Of a stretch of 58,084 bases of DNA, positions 34,146-42,411 are shown one piece after another. The stretch is from NCBI RefSeq assembly GCF_000337735.1, contig NZ_AOHX01000001.1:1-58084 (forward strand). Reading direction: 5' to 3'. Within the stretch, counting starts at the first letter, position 1, and every line of letters starts with the position of its first letter. Source of the DNA: Natronorubrum sulfidifaciens JCM 14089 (GTDB lineage: Archaea; Halobacteriota; Halobacteria; Halobacteriales; Natrialbaceae). The notes below the pieces were generated by a model. The model was not told the DNA's origin. It saw only the letters and a list, made by a program, of their open reading frames with translations, and did no database searches. Position numbers and translations under genes: made by a program.

Positions 34146-35177
34146 ATGAGTACAGACACGAAACGTTCGAAGCGGTTTCTCCTGATACTTGGGCTGCTAG
34201 TTGGACTGCTCTCGTTTCTGATCGTCCTGCCGTTTCTCACCTGGATTCTCGTCGCCGTGATCCTCGCGTACGCTCTCACCCCGATCAACGATCGGCTATC
34301 GCGTCGGTTTAGCTCGGGACTATCCGCCGGATTATCGATACTCATCGGTCTCTTTCTGATCGTTCTTCCGATCGTCATCATCCTCGGTGTTGCAGCGGGG
34401 CAGGCCCGTCAACTCTTCGCCGACTTCGAGCCCGGGAACGTCTCTCAACTCGACGACGTGATTGCAGATCGGTTCGGTGTCCAAGTCGATATCGCAACTC
34501 TACACGATGCATTCAGCGGTGCAGTCAAAACAGGTGCACGAGGCCTTGCTGGCAATCTCTTCAGTATTATCGGTGGACTCCCCGAACTCTTCATCGGGTT
34601 CACGGTCCTGTTTTTCGTCCTGTTTTACTTGCTGAAAGACGGGGAGCAAGCCGTTGCGTGGTTTCGGAGGAGTCTCCCGATTGAACCAGCCGTTCAAAAG
34701 GAACTGTTCGAGGGAACCGGTTTATTGCTCCACAACTCACTGGTCGGAACAGCCGCCGTCGCTGGCGCACAGGCAGCCCTCCTCGGCGTTGCGTTCCTCG
34801 TTCTCGGCCTTGGCAACGTTATTTTCTGGATCGTAACGACGTTCGTTGCAGCGATGATCCCGCTGGTTGGTGCATCGATCGTCTGGATTCCCGCGTCGCT
34901 CTATCTGTTCGTCATCGGTCGCCCCATTGCCGGAGTCGTGCTGTTTGTCTTTGGAGCAGTCGTCATCAGCACGGTCGACAATATCCTTCGCCCGATCGTC
35001 ATGCGACGCGGGACACAACTCAGTCCGGTTGTCACGATCATCGGTATTTTCGGCGGGATCACACTGTTCGGGTTTGTCGGTCTCTTTGTCGGACCGATCA
35101 TTCTCGGACTGCTGAAACTCATCATCGATATCTTCGTTCGGGAGTATCCCGAATCGGTACTCCTCGAGCAGGGGTGA
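34146..35177 (+). CDS. AI-2E family transporter
   Basis: The 343-residue protein has the two-block topology of the AI-2E (PerM/YdiK-like) family. N-terminal helices ILGLLVGLLSFLIVLPFLTW and TWILVAVILAYALTPINDRL come first, then a soluble middle part (about 90-135). IGGLPELFIGFTVLFFVLFYLL and the closing group FGAVVISTVDNILRPIVMRRG and VTIIGIFGGITLFGFVGLFVGP follow. Some members export autoinducer-2 or act as Na+/H+ antiporters; this one's substrate is not known. TATAATTGATAA at about 34115 lies 25-30 bases before the ATG and fits a TATA box. Confidence 0.9.
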   Translation: MSTDTKRSKRFLLILGLLVGLLSFLIVLPFLTWILVAVILAYALTPINDRLSRRFSSGLSAGLSILIGLFLIVLPIVIILGVAAGQARQLFADFEPGNVSQLDDVIADRFGVQVDIATLHDAFSGAVKTGARGLAGNLFSIIGGLPELFIGFTVLFFVLFYLLKDGEQAVAWFRRSLPIEPAVQKELFEGTGLLLHNSLVGTAAVAGAQAALLGVAFLVLGLGNVIFWIVTTFVAAMIPLVGASIVWIPASLYLFVIGRPIAGVVLFVFGAVVISTVDNILRPIVMRRGTQLSPVVTIIGIFGGITLFGFVGLFVGPIILGLLKLIIDIFVREYPESVLLEQG

Positions 35178-35414
35178 ACGTGAATTTTCGTATATCGCTA
35201 TACAATTCATAGATGGTGCAAATCGGCTACGTGTAAAATAGAGCCCTCGAGCCGACAGTATTTGCCCGTCTACCGAAAAGCAGGATGTACTTTGGATTAG
35301 TCCAGTAATCACAAGTACTCTTTCTGTCCACAACGCCGTCCGGTCATTGCAGGCGATGAATACCAGCAATTTCGGGGGGTTGTCCCGGCGAAACCCACAG
35401 CAGCCGATGAACCG

Positions 35415-35579
35415 TCAGGACGGATGTTGATGGCTGATCTTCTCGGCGAACTGACCGGGAACCGGCGTCCCACACTGGCTGCATTTCCAGCGCCGTCGCG
35501 TGAGCGCGTCCTCTTTCTCGAGGTCCTGTTTGAACTCCAAGCGCGCGCCACAGGTGCATCTGTAGGTCGTCCGAGTCAT
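35415..35579 (-). CDS. Zinc-ribbon miniprotein
   Basis: The product has 54 residues from the ATG at 35579. It has TYRCTCGARLEFKQDLEKED then RRWKCSQCGTPVPGQFAEK: a Cys-x-Cys and a Cys-x2-Cys pair about 22 residues apart, suited to one zinc ion. The upstream in-frame extension has unlike composition and was not used. It diverges from the hydrolase gene with 100 bases between starts. Function unknown. Confidence 0.7.
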   Translation of the reverse strand: MTRTTYRCTCGARLEFKQDLEKEDALTRRRWKCSQCGTPVPGQFAEKISHQHPS

Positions 35580-35680
35580 ACAGTATTGCTCGAGAGACAC
35601 GAGCCTAAATGGTGTGCTGGCACGCGATCGAACGGCGACGGACACAACGACTACGGCAGCACCGTCCGTGGATGAGATCA

Positions 35681-36391
35681 ATGACCGAAACGACACATCG
35701 GATTCCAGTCGCCAACGGCGAAGCCGTCGCGGCCGTCCACCACGACGCACCGAGCGACAACTGGCTCGTGTTCTGTCACGGCTTTCTCAGCGACAAACAC
35801 GGAAGCTACGAACACCGATGTCAGCGAGCGGTCGAGGAGGGATACAACGCCGTTCGGTTCGACTTCCGGGGCTGTGGCGAGTCCGATGGTCGATTCGTCG
35901 ACCAGACACTCAGTACCAAACTCGCCGATCTCCGTGCCGTCGTCGATCAGTTCGATCCCGAGTCGTACGTGCTCTTTGGCTCGAGTTTCGGCGGCAAAGT
36001 CGCGTTCCACGCCGCAGTACAGGACCCACGGATCGAGGCCGTGGTGACGCGAGCGCCCGTCACGTACAACGACGCGTTCGAGGCGTACCGCACAGCCGTC
36101 GAACACGACGGCGAGTACCAGTTCGAGACCGGCGACCGGATCGATCAGCGGTTTTTCGAGGATTTCGAAACGTACCGCTTTGCCGATGTCGAAGCCGAAC
36201 TCGACGTTCCGGTCGCGATCTTTCACGGCCGAGCCGACGACTCCGTCGACATCGCTCACAGCCTCGAGGCCGTGGCCCAACTCGAGACCGACGTGCTCTT
36301 CGAGGCGTTTGCGACCGACGGCCACCGATTTTCGAGGCCGGCCGAAGCACGGCTTCTCGAGCGGCTGTATCACTGGCTCGAGACGCAGTGA
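35681..36391 (+). CDS. Alpha/beta hydrolase
   Basis: The product has 236 residues from the ATG at 35681; an earlier ATG adds an Arg-rich stretch that does not fit the family. It shows LVFCHGFLSDKHGSYE (oxyanion loop), VRFDFRGCGESDGRF, the nucleophile elbow LFGSSFGGKVAF (Ser near 101), the acid in IFHGRADDSVD near 184 and the His in ATDGHRFSRP near 218. The triad is therefore complete. This is a soluble serine esterase/peptidase-like enzyme of the YdeN/prolyl-oligopeptidase-like type; the substrate cannot be stated. Confidence 0.88.
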   Translation: MTETTHRIPVANGEAVAAVHHDAPSDNWLVFCHGFLSDKHGSYEHRCQRAVEEGYNAVRFDFRGCGESDGRFVDQTLSTKLADLRAVVDQFDPESYVLFGSSFGGKVAFHAAVQDPRIEAVVTRAPVTYNDAFEAYRTAVEHDGEYQFETGDRIDQRFFEDFETYRFADVEAELDVPVAIFHGRADDSVDIAHSLEAVAQLETDVLFEAFATDGHRFSRPAEARLLERLYHWLETQ

Positions 36392-36603
36392 CGGACGATG
36401 TAGGTCACGCGGTTCAAAACTGGATCGACAGCGGTGTTCGGTCATTCATATACTCTATTACGCGATATCATTTCTCGCGTCGGTCGAGCTGTCGGCCCCG
36501 AGTCGGACGTCGATAGCCGAGTGTCCTGAGGGGAGAGACCGGATTTTCTCGTTCAGAAAAACCGGACCGTTTTTCATAGCGATACGGGAACGATGAGACA
36601 GCA

Positions 36604-36951
36604 GTGAGTGAGGAGACTGATCTATCGACTGTACTCGCCGTGCTCGACGACGAGTACGCACGCGAAATCCTCACCAATACGAGTATCGAACCAATGTCTG
36701 CCAGTACCCTGAGCGAGCGATGTGATGCGTCCTTGCCGACGATCTATCGGCGACTCGATCGGCTCGAGGAGTGCCACCTCGTGACCGAGGAAACGGAGCT
36801 CGCACCCGACGGAAACCATTTCAGCGTCTACAGTGCGAACCTCGATCGGCTCGAACTATCCCTCGAGGACGGCTCGTTTGCCCTCGAGTTGACCTACCGT
36901 GATGAGGATGTCGCCGACAAGTTCACCCGGTTGTGGGAGGGGATGCGATGA
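36604..36951 (+). CDS. Winged-helix transcriptional regulator
   Basis: The 115-residue protein starts with GTG. Helix one is LAVLDDEYAREILTNTS; the recognition helix is SASTLSERCDASLPTIYRRL followed by DRLEECHLVTEETE, and the wing is DGNHFSVYSANLDRLELSL. This is an ArsR-like haloarchaeal family. Its stop overlaps the start of the DUF7521 gene (ATGA), a pairing seen repeatedly in haloarchaea, so it likely regulates or signals through that membrane partner. A decayed relative lies at the start of the window. Confidence 0.88.
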   Translation: MSEETDLSTVLAVLDDEYAREILTNTSIEPMSASTLSERCDASLPTIYRRLDRLEECHLVTEETELAPDGNHFSVYSANLDRLELSLEDGSFALELTYRDEDVADKFTRLWEGMR

Positions 36952-37256
36952 GTCAGGTCGTCCGAATCGACGAGGCACCGGTGTTCGAACTGCTGACTGT
37001 CGCGAGTCTGTTTCTGGTTGCGCTACTGGGGACGCTCATCGCATATCAGGCCTACCGAGGCTATCGGCGCAACGACGCGACGTCGATGCTCTATCTGGCT
37101 GTCGGCTTGCTCCTGTTGACGCTCTGTCCATTTCTGATCAATGTAGCAGTGACAACGCTCGTCAGTCCGGGACAGGTCGTCACCGTGTTTCTGGAGAACG
37201 TGAGCCGACTCGTCGGACTCGTCGCGATCATGTACTCACTGTACGGCCACCACTAG
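36948..37256 (+). CDS. DUF7521 membrane protein
   Basis: The product has 102 residues from the ATG at 36948. Three helices: FELLTVASLFLVALLGTLIA, ATSMLYLAVGLLLLTLCPFL and VTVFLENVSRLVGLVAIMY. The basic motif YQAYRGYRRND after helix one is the family mark. It is co-translated with the winged-helix gene before it (4-base overlap) and is probably its membrane partner. No catalytic residues are seen. Confidence 0.85.
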   Translation: MSQVVRIDEAPVFELLTVASLFLVALLGTLIAYQAYRGYRRNDATSMLYLAVGLLLLTLCPFLINVAVTTLVSPGQVVTVFLENVSRLVGLVAIMYSLYGHH

Positions 37257-37450
37257 CGGTCTCTGTTGTGCTGGCTCACTGCATTCGAATCGGCGGGCGA
37301 AGGCAGGTTCGGATATCGACCACCGGCGGGGAGAGGGATTCGGTGCTCGAGCGCCGTCGATCGGCACCTCGAAGCGTTTCTGTGGGCCGAAGCGGGCAGG
37401 GACACTGGTCGGGGCCCAGCCGAACGGCATGGGCGGATTGTGGCCGTTCG
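37257..37450. other. Intergenic stretch, nothing recognised
   Basis: Convergent gap between the DUF7521 gene and the miniprotein at 37451. The translated frames resemble no family. Confidence 0.35.
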
Positions 37451-37621
37451 TCAGGGAACGGGAGAGACCTCGAGGACGATCTCAGTCACGCCGTGCGAGA
37501 GTCGGATGGTCGTCCCCGGACGCAGATTATGGCTGTCACCTAATAGTGCCACGAGCGCGTTTTCTGGCTCGGAAAATCCATGCAGCGAAACGGATCGAAT
37601 CGCCAGTTGCGTACGTAACAC
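37451..37621 (-). CDS. 56-residue protein downstream of the universal stress protein
   Basis: A GTG start at 37621 is preceded by GGAGG with 7-base spacing. The product, LRTQLAIRSVSLHGFSEPEN then LRPGTTIRLSHGVTEIVLEV, has alternating hydrophobic residues as in a small beta barrel. Third positions are strongly GC-biased, unlike the other frames. The open frame extends upstream to overlap the end of the universal stress protein, so the start could be earlier or the gene a remnant. Same strand and about 56 bases from that gene suggests an operon. No family was recognised. Confidence 0.5.
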   Translation of the reverse strand: MLRTQLAIRSVSLHGFSEPENALVALLGDSHNLRPGTTIRLSHGVTEIVLEVSPVP

Positions 37622-37677
37622 CGTCCCCACCTCCGGTTGTAATCGGCCGGCGATCAGCGGAATCGCAACCGGACCGG

Positions 37678-38079
37678 CTATTCGACGACGAGAACGGATG
37701 TCGGCGCCTTTCTCGAAACCTGCTCGGAGACGCTCTTCCGGAAGAAGCGCTCGATACCGCGATTCCGACCCATAACGATCAGGTCGACGTCGTGGTCGGC
37801 GGCGTAGTCGAGGATCGCCTGATGGCGAAGTCCGTGGGTGACCGTCGTTCGCACGTCGTCGATCCCGGCTTCCGTGGCCTGCGTTGCGACGTGATCGACG
37901 GCTCGTTCCCCGATGGGCTCGAGGTCCTCGAAGTCCATTCCCGGCGCGATTTCGGCGGAGTTGATGACGTACAGCGCGTGGACGGACGCGTCGTGAACGC
38001 GTGCGAGTTCGATCGCCTCCTCGATCGCTCGCTCGGTGTTCGGCCGACCGTCGGTCGGAATCAAAATCGTGTCGTACAT
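37678..38079 (-). CDS. Universal stress protein, UspA family
   Basis: The product has 133 residues from the ATG at 38079; upstream Met codons give Ser-rich sequence outside the family. MYDTILIPTDGRPNTERAIE opens the fold, VHALYVINSAEI follows, and the ATP-type loop GRNRGIERFFRKSVSEQV with VDLIVMG before it lies near 105-125 (Gly-x2-Gly-type, with Asn-Arg replacing one Gly pair). It ends APTSVLVVE as usual. Probably an ATP-binding stress protein that forms dimers. Confidence 0.9.
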   Translation of the reverse strand: MYDTILIPTDGRPNTERAIEEAIELARVHDASVHALYVINSAEIAPGMDFEDLEPIGERAVDHVATQATEAGIDDVRTTVTHGLRHQAILDYAADHDVDLIVMGRNRGIERFFRKSVSEQVSRKAPTSVLVVE

Positions 38080-38240
38080 ACGCCGTTCTTCGACGACGCC
38101 CGGCAAAAATATCCCGAAGCTGTCACTCGCGCTGGAGCTGGCCGTAGTACTCATCGGACGACCGGGTTCGACAGATCGAACGCGTACTGGTAAACTGGTG
38201 AACAGTCCATTAATATCAGTTGGCAACAAAGAGACCACGA

Positions 38241-39056
38241 ATGAGTGAGGACCAGTGCCGATTCACCGGTGACGCAAGGGTTCTACACGGGCGAGCAGTC
38301 AGGACACCACTTCCTGACGAAGCCGCCGAGCGGCTGTTCTACGAGAACATGATGACCATCGCGGACGGTCAAGAACGGAAGGCGGAGCTGCTTGCAGATC
38401 CAGATGTTCCGTTGTTGCAGGCGTACGAACTGGCGTTCGAGCGTATTGCCGAGAGTTTCAAACGGCGACTTCGCCATATCGCCGGCGAGAACTACGAGGA
38501 CGTTGCGATAGCATACTGCCGTGGTCACCGGAACGATCGGCTGGGGGAACTCACGTCGTACTACTACGAAGCGCTCTGGCGGATTCAACAGCGGCCGACC
38601 ATCACGGACATGCTCTTTTCACCGCTCATCGTACGCTATCCGGATAGCTTCACGGTGAACGTCCGGTTTGCCACCGGCTATACGACGACGGAGTCGATCC
38701 TGTACGAGTCACCGGAACATCTCACGGAGGAACTCGAGGACGAACACGCACGGACGTACCACGAAGAGAGCAGCTACTCACAAAAGCAGGCGGCGAAGTA
38801 CATCAAGGAGGCGGCACGGATCATCCGAGCGGAGTTTCCCGACCCCGAAACGACCCCGTTCGAAGAGCGAAAATACGGCGGCATCGTCGCAGCGGGTGGG
38901 CGGCGAGGAACGACGTTCTCGTCGCTGCTCGAGCGCGTCGAACCGGACCGGCAGCGGTTCACCGAACCGATCGACGAACCGACTTTGGTCGACGCGGGCG
39001 AGGAGGCAAAGCGAACGGAGCGGGAACTGCTTTGCGACGGCGACGTCATCCTCTGA
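38241..39056 (+). CDS. Conserved soluble protein, unknown function
   Basis: The product has 271 residues from the ATG at 38241. It has mainly helical sequence: ERLFYENMMTIADGQERKAE, LQAYELAFERIAESFKRRLR, ELTSYYYEALWRIQQRP and YSQKQAAKYIKEAARIIRAE, rich in Glu, Arg and Tyr. No membrane segment, Cys pair or nucleotide motif is evident. The C-terminal third (YGGIVAAGGRRGTTFSSLLE) may be a small alpha/beta unit. Codon bias is strong, so the gene is surely real. I do not recognise the family. Confidence 0.7.
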   Translation: MSEDQCRFTGDARVLHGRAVRTPLPDEAAERLFYENMMTIADGQERKAELLADPDVPLLQAYELAFERIAESFKRRLRHIAGENYEDVAIAYCRGHRNDRLGELTSYYYEALWRIQQRPTITDMLFSPLIVRYPDSFTVNVRFATGYTTTESILYESPEHLTEELEDEHARTYHEESSYSQKQAAKYIKEAARIIRAEFPDPETTPFEERKYGGIVAAGGRRGTTFSSLLERVEPDRQRFTEPIDEPTLVDAGEEAKRTERELLCDGDVIL

Positions 39057-39159
39057 GACGGTCTGCTGATCCGTCGGCGTCAATTCGTAACAGAGAGCCT
39101 GAAAACGACTTTCACGTGCAAGGCATGAGGGGACCAGCCAACACCGTGATCCGTTCCGT

Positions 39160-39372
39160 ATGAAAGTCGTCTACAAACCCGGAAACGCCTACGAAGAGAT
39201 CAACTGTTTCGACTTCCGTGAGTACGAACACGGTATCGTCCTCCACGACGAAGAGGGGTACAACATCGGCTACGTTCCCCACGAAATTCTGAGCCATATC
39301 GAACCACATCCGAGCGAAACAGTCGACTTCGAAGCCGGCCACCAGCCGGGAACGGACACAGACGACGAGTAA
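39160..39372 (+). CDS. Small conserved acidic protein, unknown function
   Basis: The 70-residue protein is [20 protein letters not shown] then [20 protein letters not shown], a compact beta-rich sequence that ends in an acidic tail. It has a single Cys. The pattern suggests a small beta-barrel or SH3-like fold, which is inference. It lies 73 bases before the cobyric acid synthase gene on the same strand. Confidence 0.6.
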   Translation: MKVVYKPGNAYEEINCFDFREYEHGIVLHDEEGYNIGYVPHEILSHIEPHPSETVDFEAGHQPGTDTDDE

Positions 39373-39445
39373 CGAGACACGCACGGCCGACACACGACAA
39401 ACCGATAGGACGATACCCCGAGCCGCGCGAGGTATCCCCACGCGG

Positions 39446-41071
39446 ATGACACGGACGCTTCTCGTCGCAGGGACCGCAAGCCACGTCGGTAAGTCGACAG
39501 TGGCGGCCGGGCTCTGTCGGCTACTCGTCGATCAGGGGCTCTCGGTCGCCCCATTCAAAGCACAGAACATGAGTAACAACGCCCGGGTCGTCGTCCAGCC
39601 CGAGGCGGTCACAGGCGATGACACCGAACACGTGGACGACTCGAGTGCCGACCAGTGGGGAGAGATCGGCGTCTCCCAGTTCGTGCAGGCACAAGCGGCA
39701 CGCATGACGCCGACGACGGACTGCAATCCGGTGCTCCTCAAGCCCCGCGGCGACGGCGAAAGTCAACTCGTCGTTCAGGGCCACGCCCACGAACACGTTC
39801 CCGCCGGGGCGTACTACGAGGAGTACTGGACCGAGGCTCGCGCCGCAGCCGAGGAATCCTACCAGCGGCTCGCAGCCGACCACGACGTCATTATCGCCGA
39901 AGGTGCCGGCAGCATCGCCGAAATCAACCTCCACGATCGAGACCTCGCGAACGTCGAGACCGCCCAGTTCGCCGACGCCGACATCCTGCTGCTCGTCGAT
40001 ATCGAGCGCGGCGGGGCCTTCGCCAGTCTCTACGGGACGATCGAACTGCTGCCCGAGCCGCTCCGCGAGCGCATCGCGGGTGCGATCATCACCAAGTTCC
40101 GGGGCGATCCGACGCTGCTCGAGCCCGGGATCGAGGAGATCGAGGATCAGACCGGCGTGCCAATCCTCGGCGTGCTCCCCTACGACGACCCCGGCCTTCC
40201 CGAAGAGGACAGCGTCGGGCTCCCCTCGACGAGCGAACGCGGTGTGTTGGGCAACGAAGACGGCGTGCCCGACGACCAGCGGCTTACGATCGCCGTCCCC
40301 CGACTCCCGCGCATCTCGAACGCGACGGATCTCGAGGCGCTGGCGGCCGAGCCGGGCGTCTCGGTCGTCTTCGTGCCGGTCGAGACCGGTCCGACGAGCG
40401 ACACAGCGGCCCCGGCCGACGAATCGCTCGCGACCGTCGATGCGGACGCGATCGTGTTCCCGGGAACGAAAAACACCGTCGACGATCTGCGCGCGCTTCA
40501 CGAGGCCGGCTTCGACGACGCACTCGCCGCGTTCGACGGACCGATCGTCGGCATCTGTGGCGGCTACCAGCTGCTGGGCGAGCGAATCACGAACGCCGCC
40601 CTCGAGGGAACCGGCGACGACGACATCGTCGAGGGACTGGGGCTGTTGCCCGTCGAAACGCGATTCGAGGGCTCGAAACACGTCGAACAGACGACTGTGC
40701 CCATCGACGGCGATGCGACGCCGCTGCTCGCGGGCGCGACAGGGTCCGCCTCGGGCTACGAGATCCACGCCGGACGGACGCAGGCGCTCGAGGACGTCAG
40801 CCGGCCGCTGGGTGCTTCAAGTGCGGCCCGGAGCCGAATACTCGGCACGTATCTCCACGGGCTGTTCGACAACGAATCGGTTCGAAAGGCGTTTCTCGAG
40901 GCCGTCGCTTCGGAGGCAGGAATTGACTGGTCGACTGGGAACGTGGCTGAACACTCGGCATCGGCCGGCGAGACGCCGTCAGACCGCGCTGCGACGCTGG
41001 TCCGCGACCACGTCGACCTCGAGGCGCTGGGTGAGCCGTTCGAATCGAGCGGCGAGCAGCGGAGTCGGTAG
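39446..41071 (+). CDS. cbiP: Cobyric acid synthase (CobQ/CbiP)
   Basis: The 541-residue enzyme uses glutamine and ATP to amidate cobyrinate side chains b, d, e and g in cobalamin synthesis. The P-loop-like [20 protein letters not shown] starts the synthetase domain, with [13 protein letters not shown] for substrate binding and [11 protein letters not shown] near 150. The class I amidotransferase half has [13 protein letters not shown], nucleophile Cys near 371, and [11 protein letters not shown], His near 470. A longer acidic linker joins the halves. No other cob/cbi gene is in the window, so it is an isolated member of the pathway. Confidence 0.93.
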   Translation: MTRTLLVAGTASHVGKSTVAAGLCRLLVDQGLSVAPFKAQNMSNNARVVVQPEAVTGDDTEHVDDSSADQWGEIGVSQFVQAQAARMTPTTDCNPVLLKPRGDGESQLVVQGHAHEHVPAGAYYEEYWTEARAAAEESYQRLAADHDVIIAEGAGSIAEINLHDRDLANVETAQFADADILLLVDIERGGAFASLYGTIELLPEPLRERIAGAIITKFRGDPTLLEPGIEEIEDQTGVPILGVLPYDDPGLPEEDSVGLPSTSERGVLGNEDGVPDDQRLTIAVPRLPRISNATDLEALAAEPGVSVVFVPVETGPTSDTAAPADESLATVDADAIVFPGTKNTVDDLRALHEAGFDDALAAFDGPIVGICGGYQLLGERITNAALEGTGDDDIVEGLGLLPVETRFEGSKHVEQTTVPIDGDATPLLAGATGSASGYEIHAGRTQALEDVSRPLGASSAARSRILGTYLHGLFDNESVRKAFLEAVASEAGIDWSTGNVAEHSASAGETPSDRAATLVRDHVDLEALGEPFESSGEQRSR

Positions 41072-41091
41072 CGCGCAGTCGCCCGAGACGA

Positions 41092-41481
41092 CTACGCGGG
41101 CTGTTGTCGATAGGTTCCGAGCAGTTCCTCGAGGATAATACACTCCTGATCGGTCGCATCGTAGTGGGTGTCGATGAACCGCTCTGCGGCTTCGAAGTCA
41201 CCGCGTAGACCGTGTTTACGGACAGTGATTACGGCATCGAGGAAGAAGGTCCCGCCGTCGGTACCGAGGGCTTTGGCGTGGTCTGCCTCGGTGATGTCGA
41301 GTTCTGATTTGATCTCATCGAAGTTGAACGTCTTCACGTCGTGATCGCCGTTGATCAGTGTGAGGACGTACTCCGCGGAGAAGCGGTAGAACTCGGATTT
41401 GCTTTCGAACATACCGTCGTCGACGAGGGTATCGATCTCTTCGACGACCTCGTCCGGATATCTGACGGTATCTTTCGCCAT
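41092..41481 (-). CDS. Ribbon-helix-helix DNA-binding protein
   Basis: The 129-residue protein begins with a CopG/MetJ-type fold: DTVRYPDEVVEEIDTLVDDG, then FESKSEFYRFSAEYVLTLI. The beta strand residues T-V-R-Y and the Ser-Lys-Ser-Glu-Phe turn are typical. The second half (about 50-129) is an unrecognised helical region with DAVITVRKHGLRGDFEAAER. The layout (RHH then a long C-terminus) recalls haloarchaeal Cdr-type cell-division regulators, but identity is not established. Confidence 0.75.
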   Translation of the reverse strand: MAKDTVRYPDEVVEEIDTLVDDGMFESKSEFYRFSAEYVLTLINGDHDVKTFNFDEIKSELDITEADHAKALGTDGGTFFLDAVITVRKHGLRGDFEAAERFIDTHYDATDQECIILEELLGTYRQQPA

Positions 41482-41732
41482 ATCGCCATCTGCTCGCTAC
41501 GGACACATTATTGTTTCGAATAACTGTCAGCCAAGATACTGGTTTTTGGAAAACAGCTTACCCCGAGCAGACACATCGGAGAGAAGTAGGTTCGAGACGT
41601 CACAGTGAGTGTTATTGCCTGAGCACGCCGAATATCTACTCTCAACCGTTCTCTCGTCGTCACAAGGGGTCGAACCAGTCTGTTGCAACTACCTGCAAAT
41701 TTATTATTTATCGGACGCAAGTAGAGCGCGCA

Positions 41733-41984
41733 ATGGCAAACGAAGACGAACTCCGCGAGCAGATGATCGACGCGTTCGAAGGTGCCGACTACCCAATCTC
41801 GAGTCCAATGGATCTCGTCCCCGCGCTGCCGAACGGCCCCGGGACGAAATTCGAGTCCGGCGACTTCTCGGTCACCGCGATGGAACTGAACACGAAAACC
41901 TCCGGCGGCGACTTCCCCTACGACGACCCCGAGTCCTTCGTCGACGACATCATCGACGACCTCAAAGAACAGGGCGAACTGTAG
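41733..41984 (+). CDS. MTH865-like family protein
   Basis: The 83-residue protein reads ELREQMIDAFEGADYPISSP then GPGTKFESGDFSVTAMEL and ends PYDDPESFVDDIIDDLKEQG. This matches the MTH865 helical fold, a small archaeal family of unknown role with an EF-hand-like appearance. The start is the ATG at 41733 because the upstream in-frame extension has different composition. No partners are evident in this region. Confidence 0.85.
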   Translation: MANEDELREQMIDAFEGADYPISSPMDLVPALPNGPGTKFESGDFSVTAMELNTKTSGGDFPYDDPESFVDDIIDDLKEQGEL

Positions 41985-42411
41985 CTCGAGTCGCCACCCG
42001 CGGGCGACAACTATAGACGCGTTAACCGACCACCACGCCGCGGTATCGAACCAGTTTCTCGAGATTTGTATCGCCGAGTCGATACGAAGTCGACCAGTGC
42101 TCTCGAGGTCATCGCCACTGCAGAGGGTTTTCTACACAGTGTAAACGTTCTACACTGTGTAAACATTCCATACGGTGTACAGGGGCGACCAGTTCGGCAT
42201 GAGTCAGACTGAAAGACATCAACGGAAGCGGAGAAACTTATGTCGTGTTTACAGAAAGAGAGGGATATAGGTTGACAAGCACAAACGGCCGGCGACGCTG
42301 ATGGAATACCCGAGTCGGCTAACCAGTAGTCTTTTGTTCTGTCATTGTATTGGTTCCGAAAGACGCATCCGACTAATTACGATCGGCAACATCGTCTGCG
42401 CTACATCCTAT
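41985..42411. other. Intergenic stretch with operator-like repeats
   Basis: It holds three TACAC-type half-palindromes (42133-42180) and GTGTTTACAG at about 42247-42256, upstream of the Bat-type regulator. No gene is evident. Confidence 0.5.
42133..42180. promoter_or_regulatory. Triple TACAC-N-GTGTAAAC operator-like array
   Basis: TACACAGTGTAAAC (42133), TACACTGTGTAAAC (42151) and TACGGTGTAC (42171) follow each other at 18-20-base steps. Each has an 11-bp palindromic core, TACAC-N-GTGTA. A fourth, TACACTATGTAAAC, is at 44584. The set flanks the Bat-type regulator and may be its binding sites. Confidence 0.5.

Noticed and set aside
38778-40768. Long minus-strand frames opposite the unknown gene at 38241 and cobyric acid synthase
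   Set aside because: They are typical antisense shadows of GC-rich genes; the plus-strand genes have clear motifs or bias.
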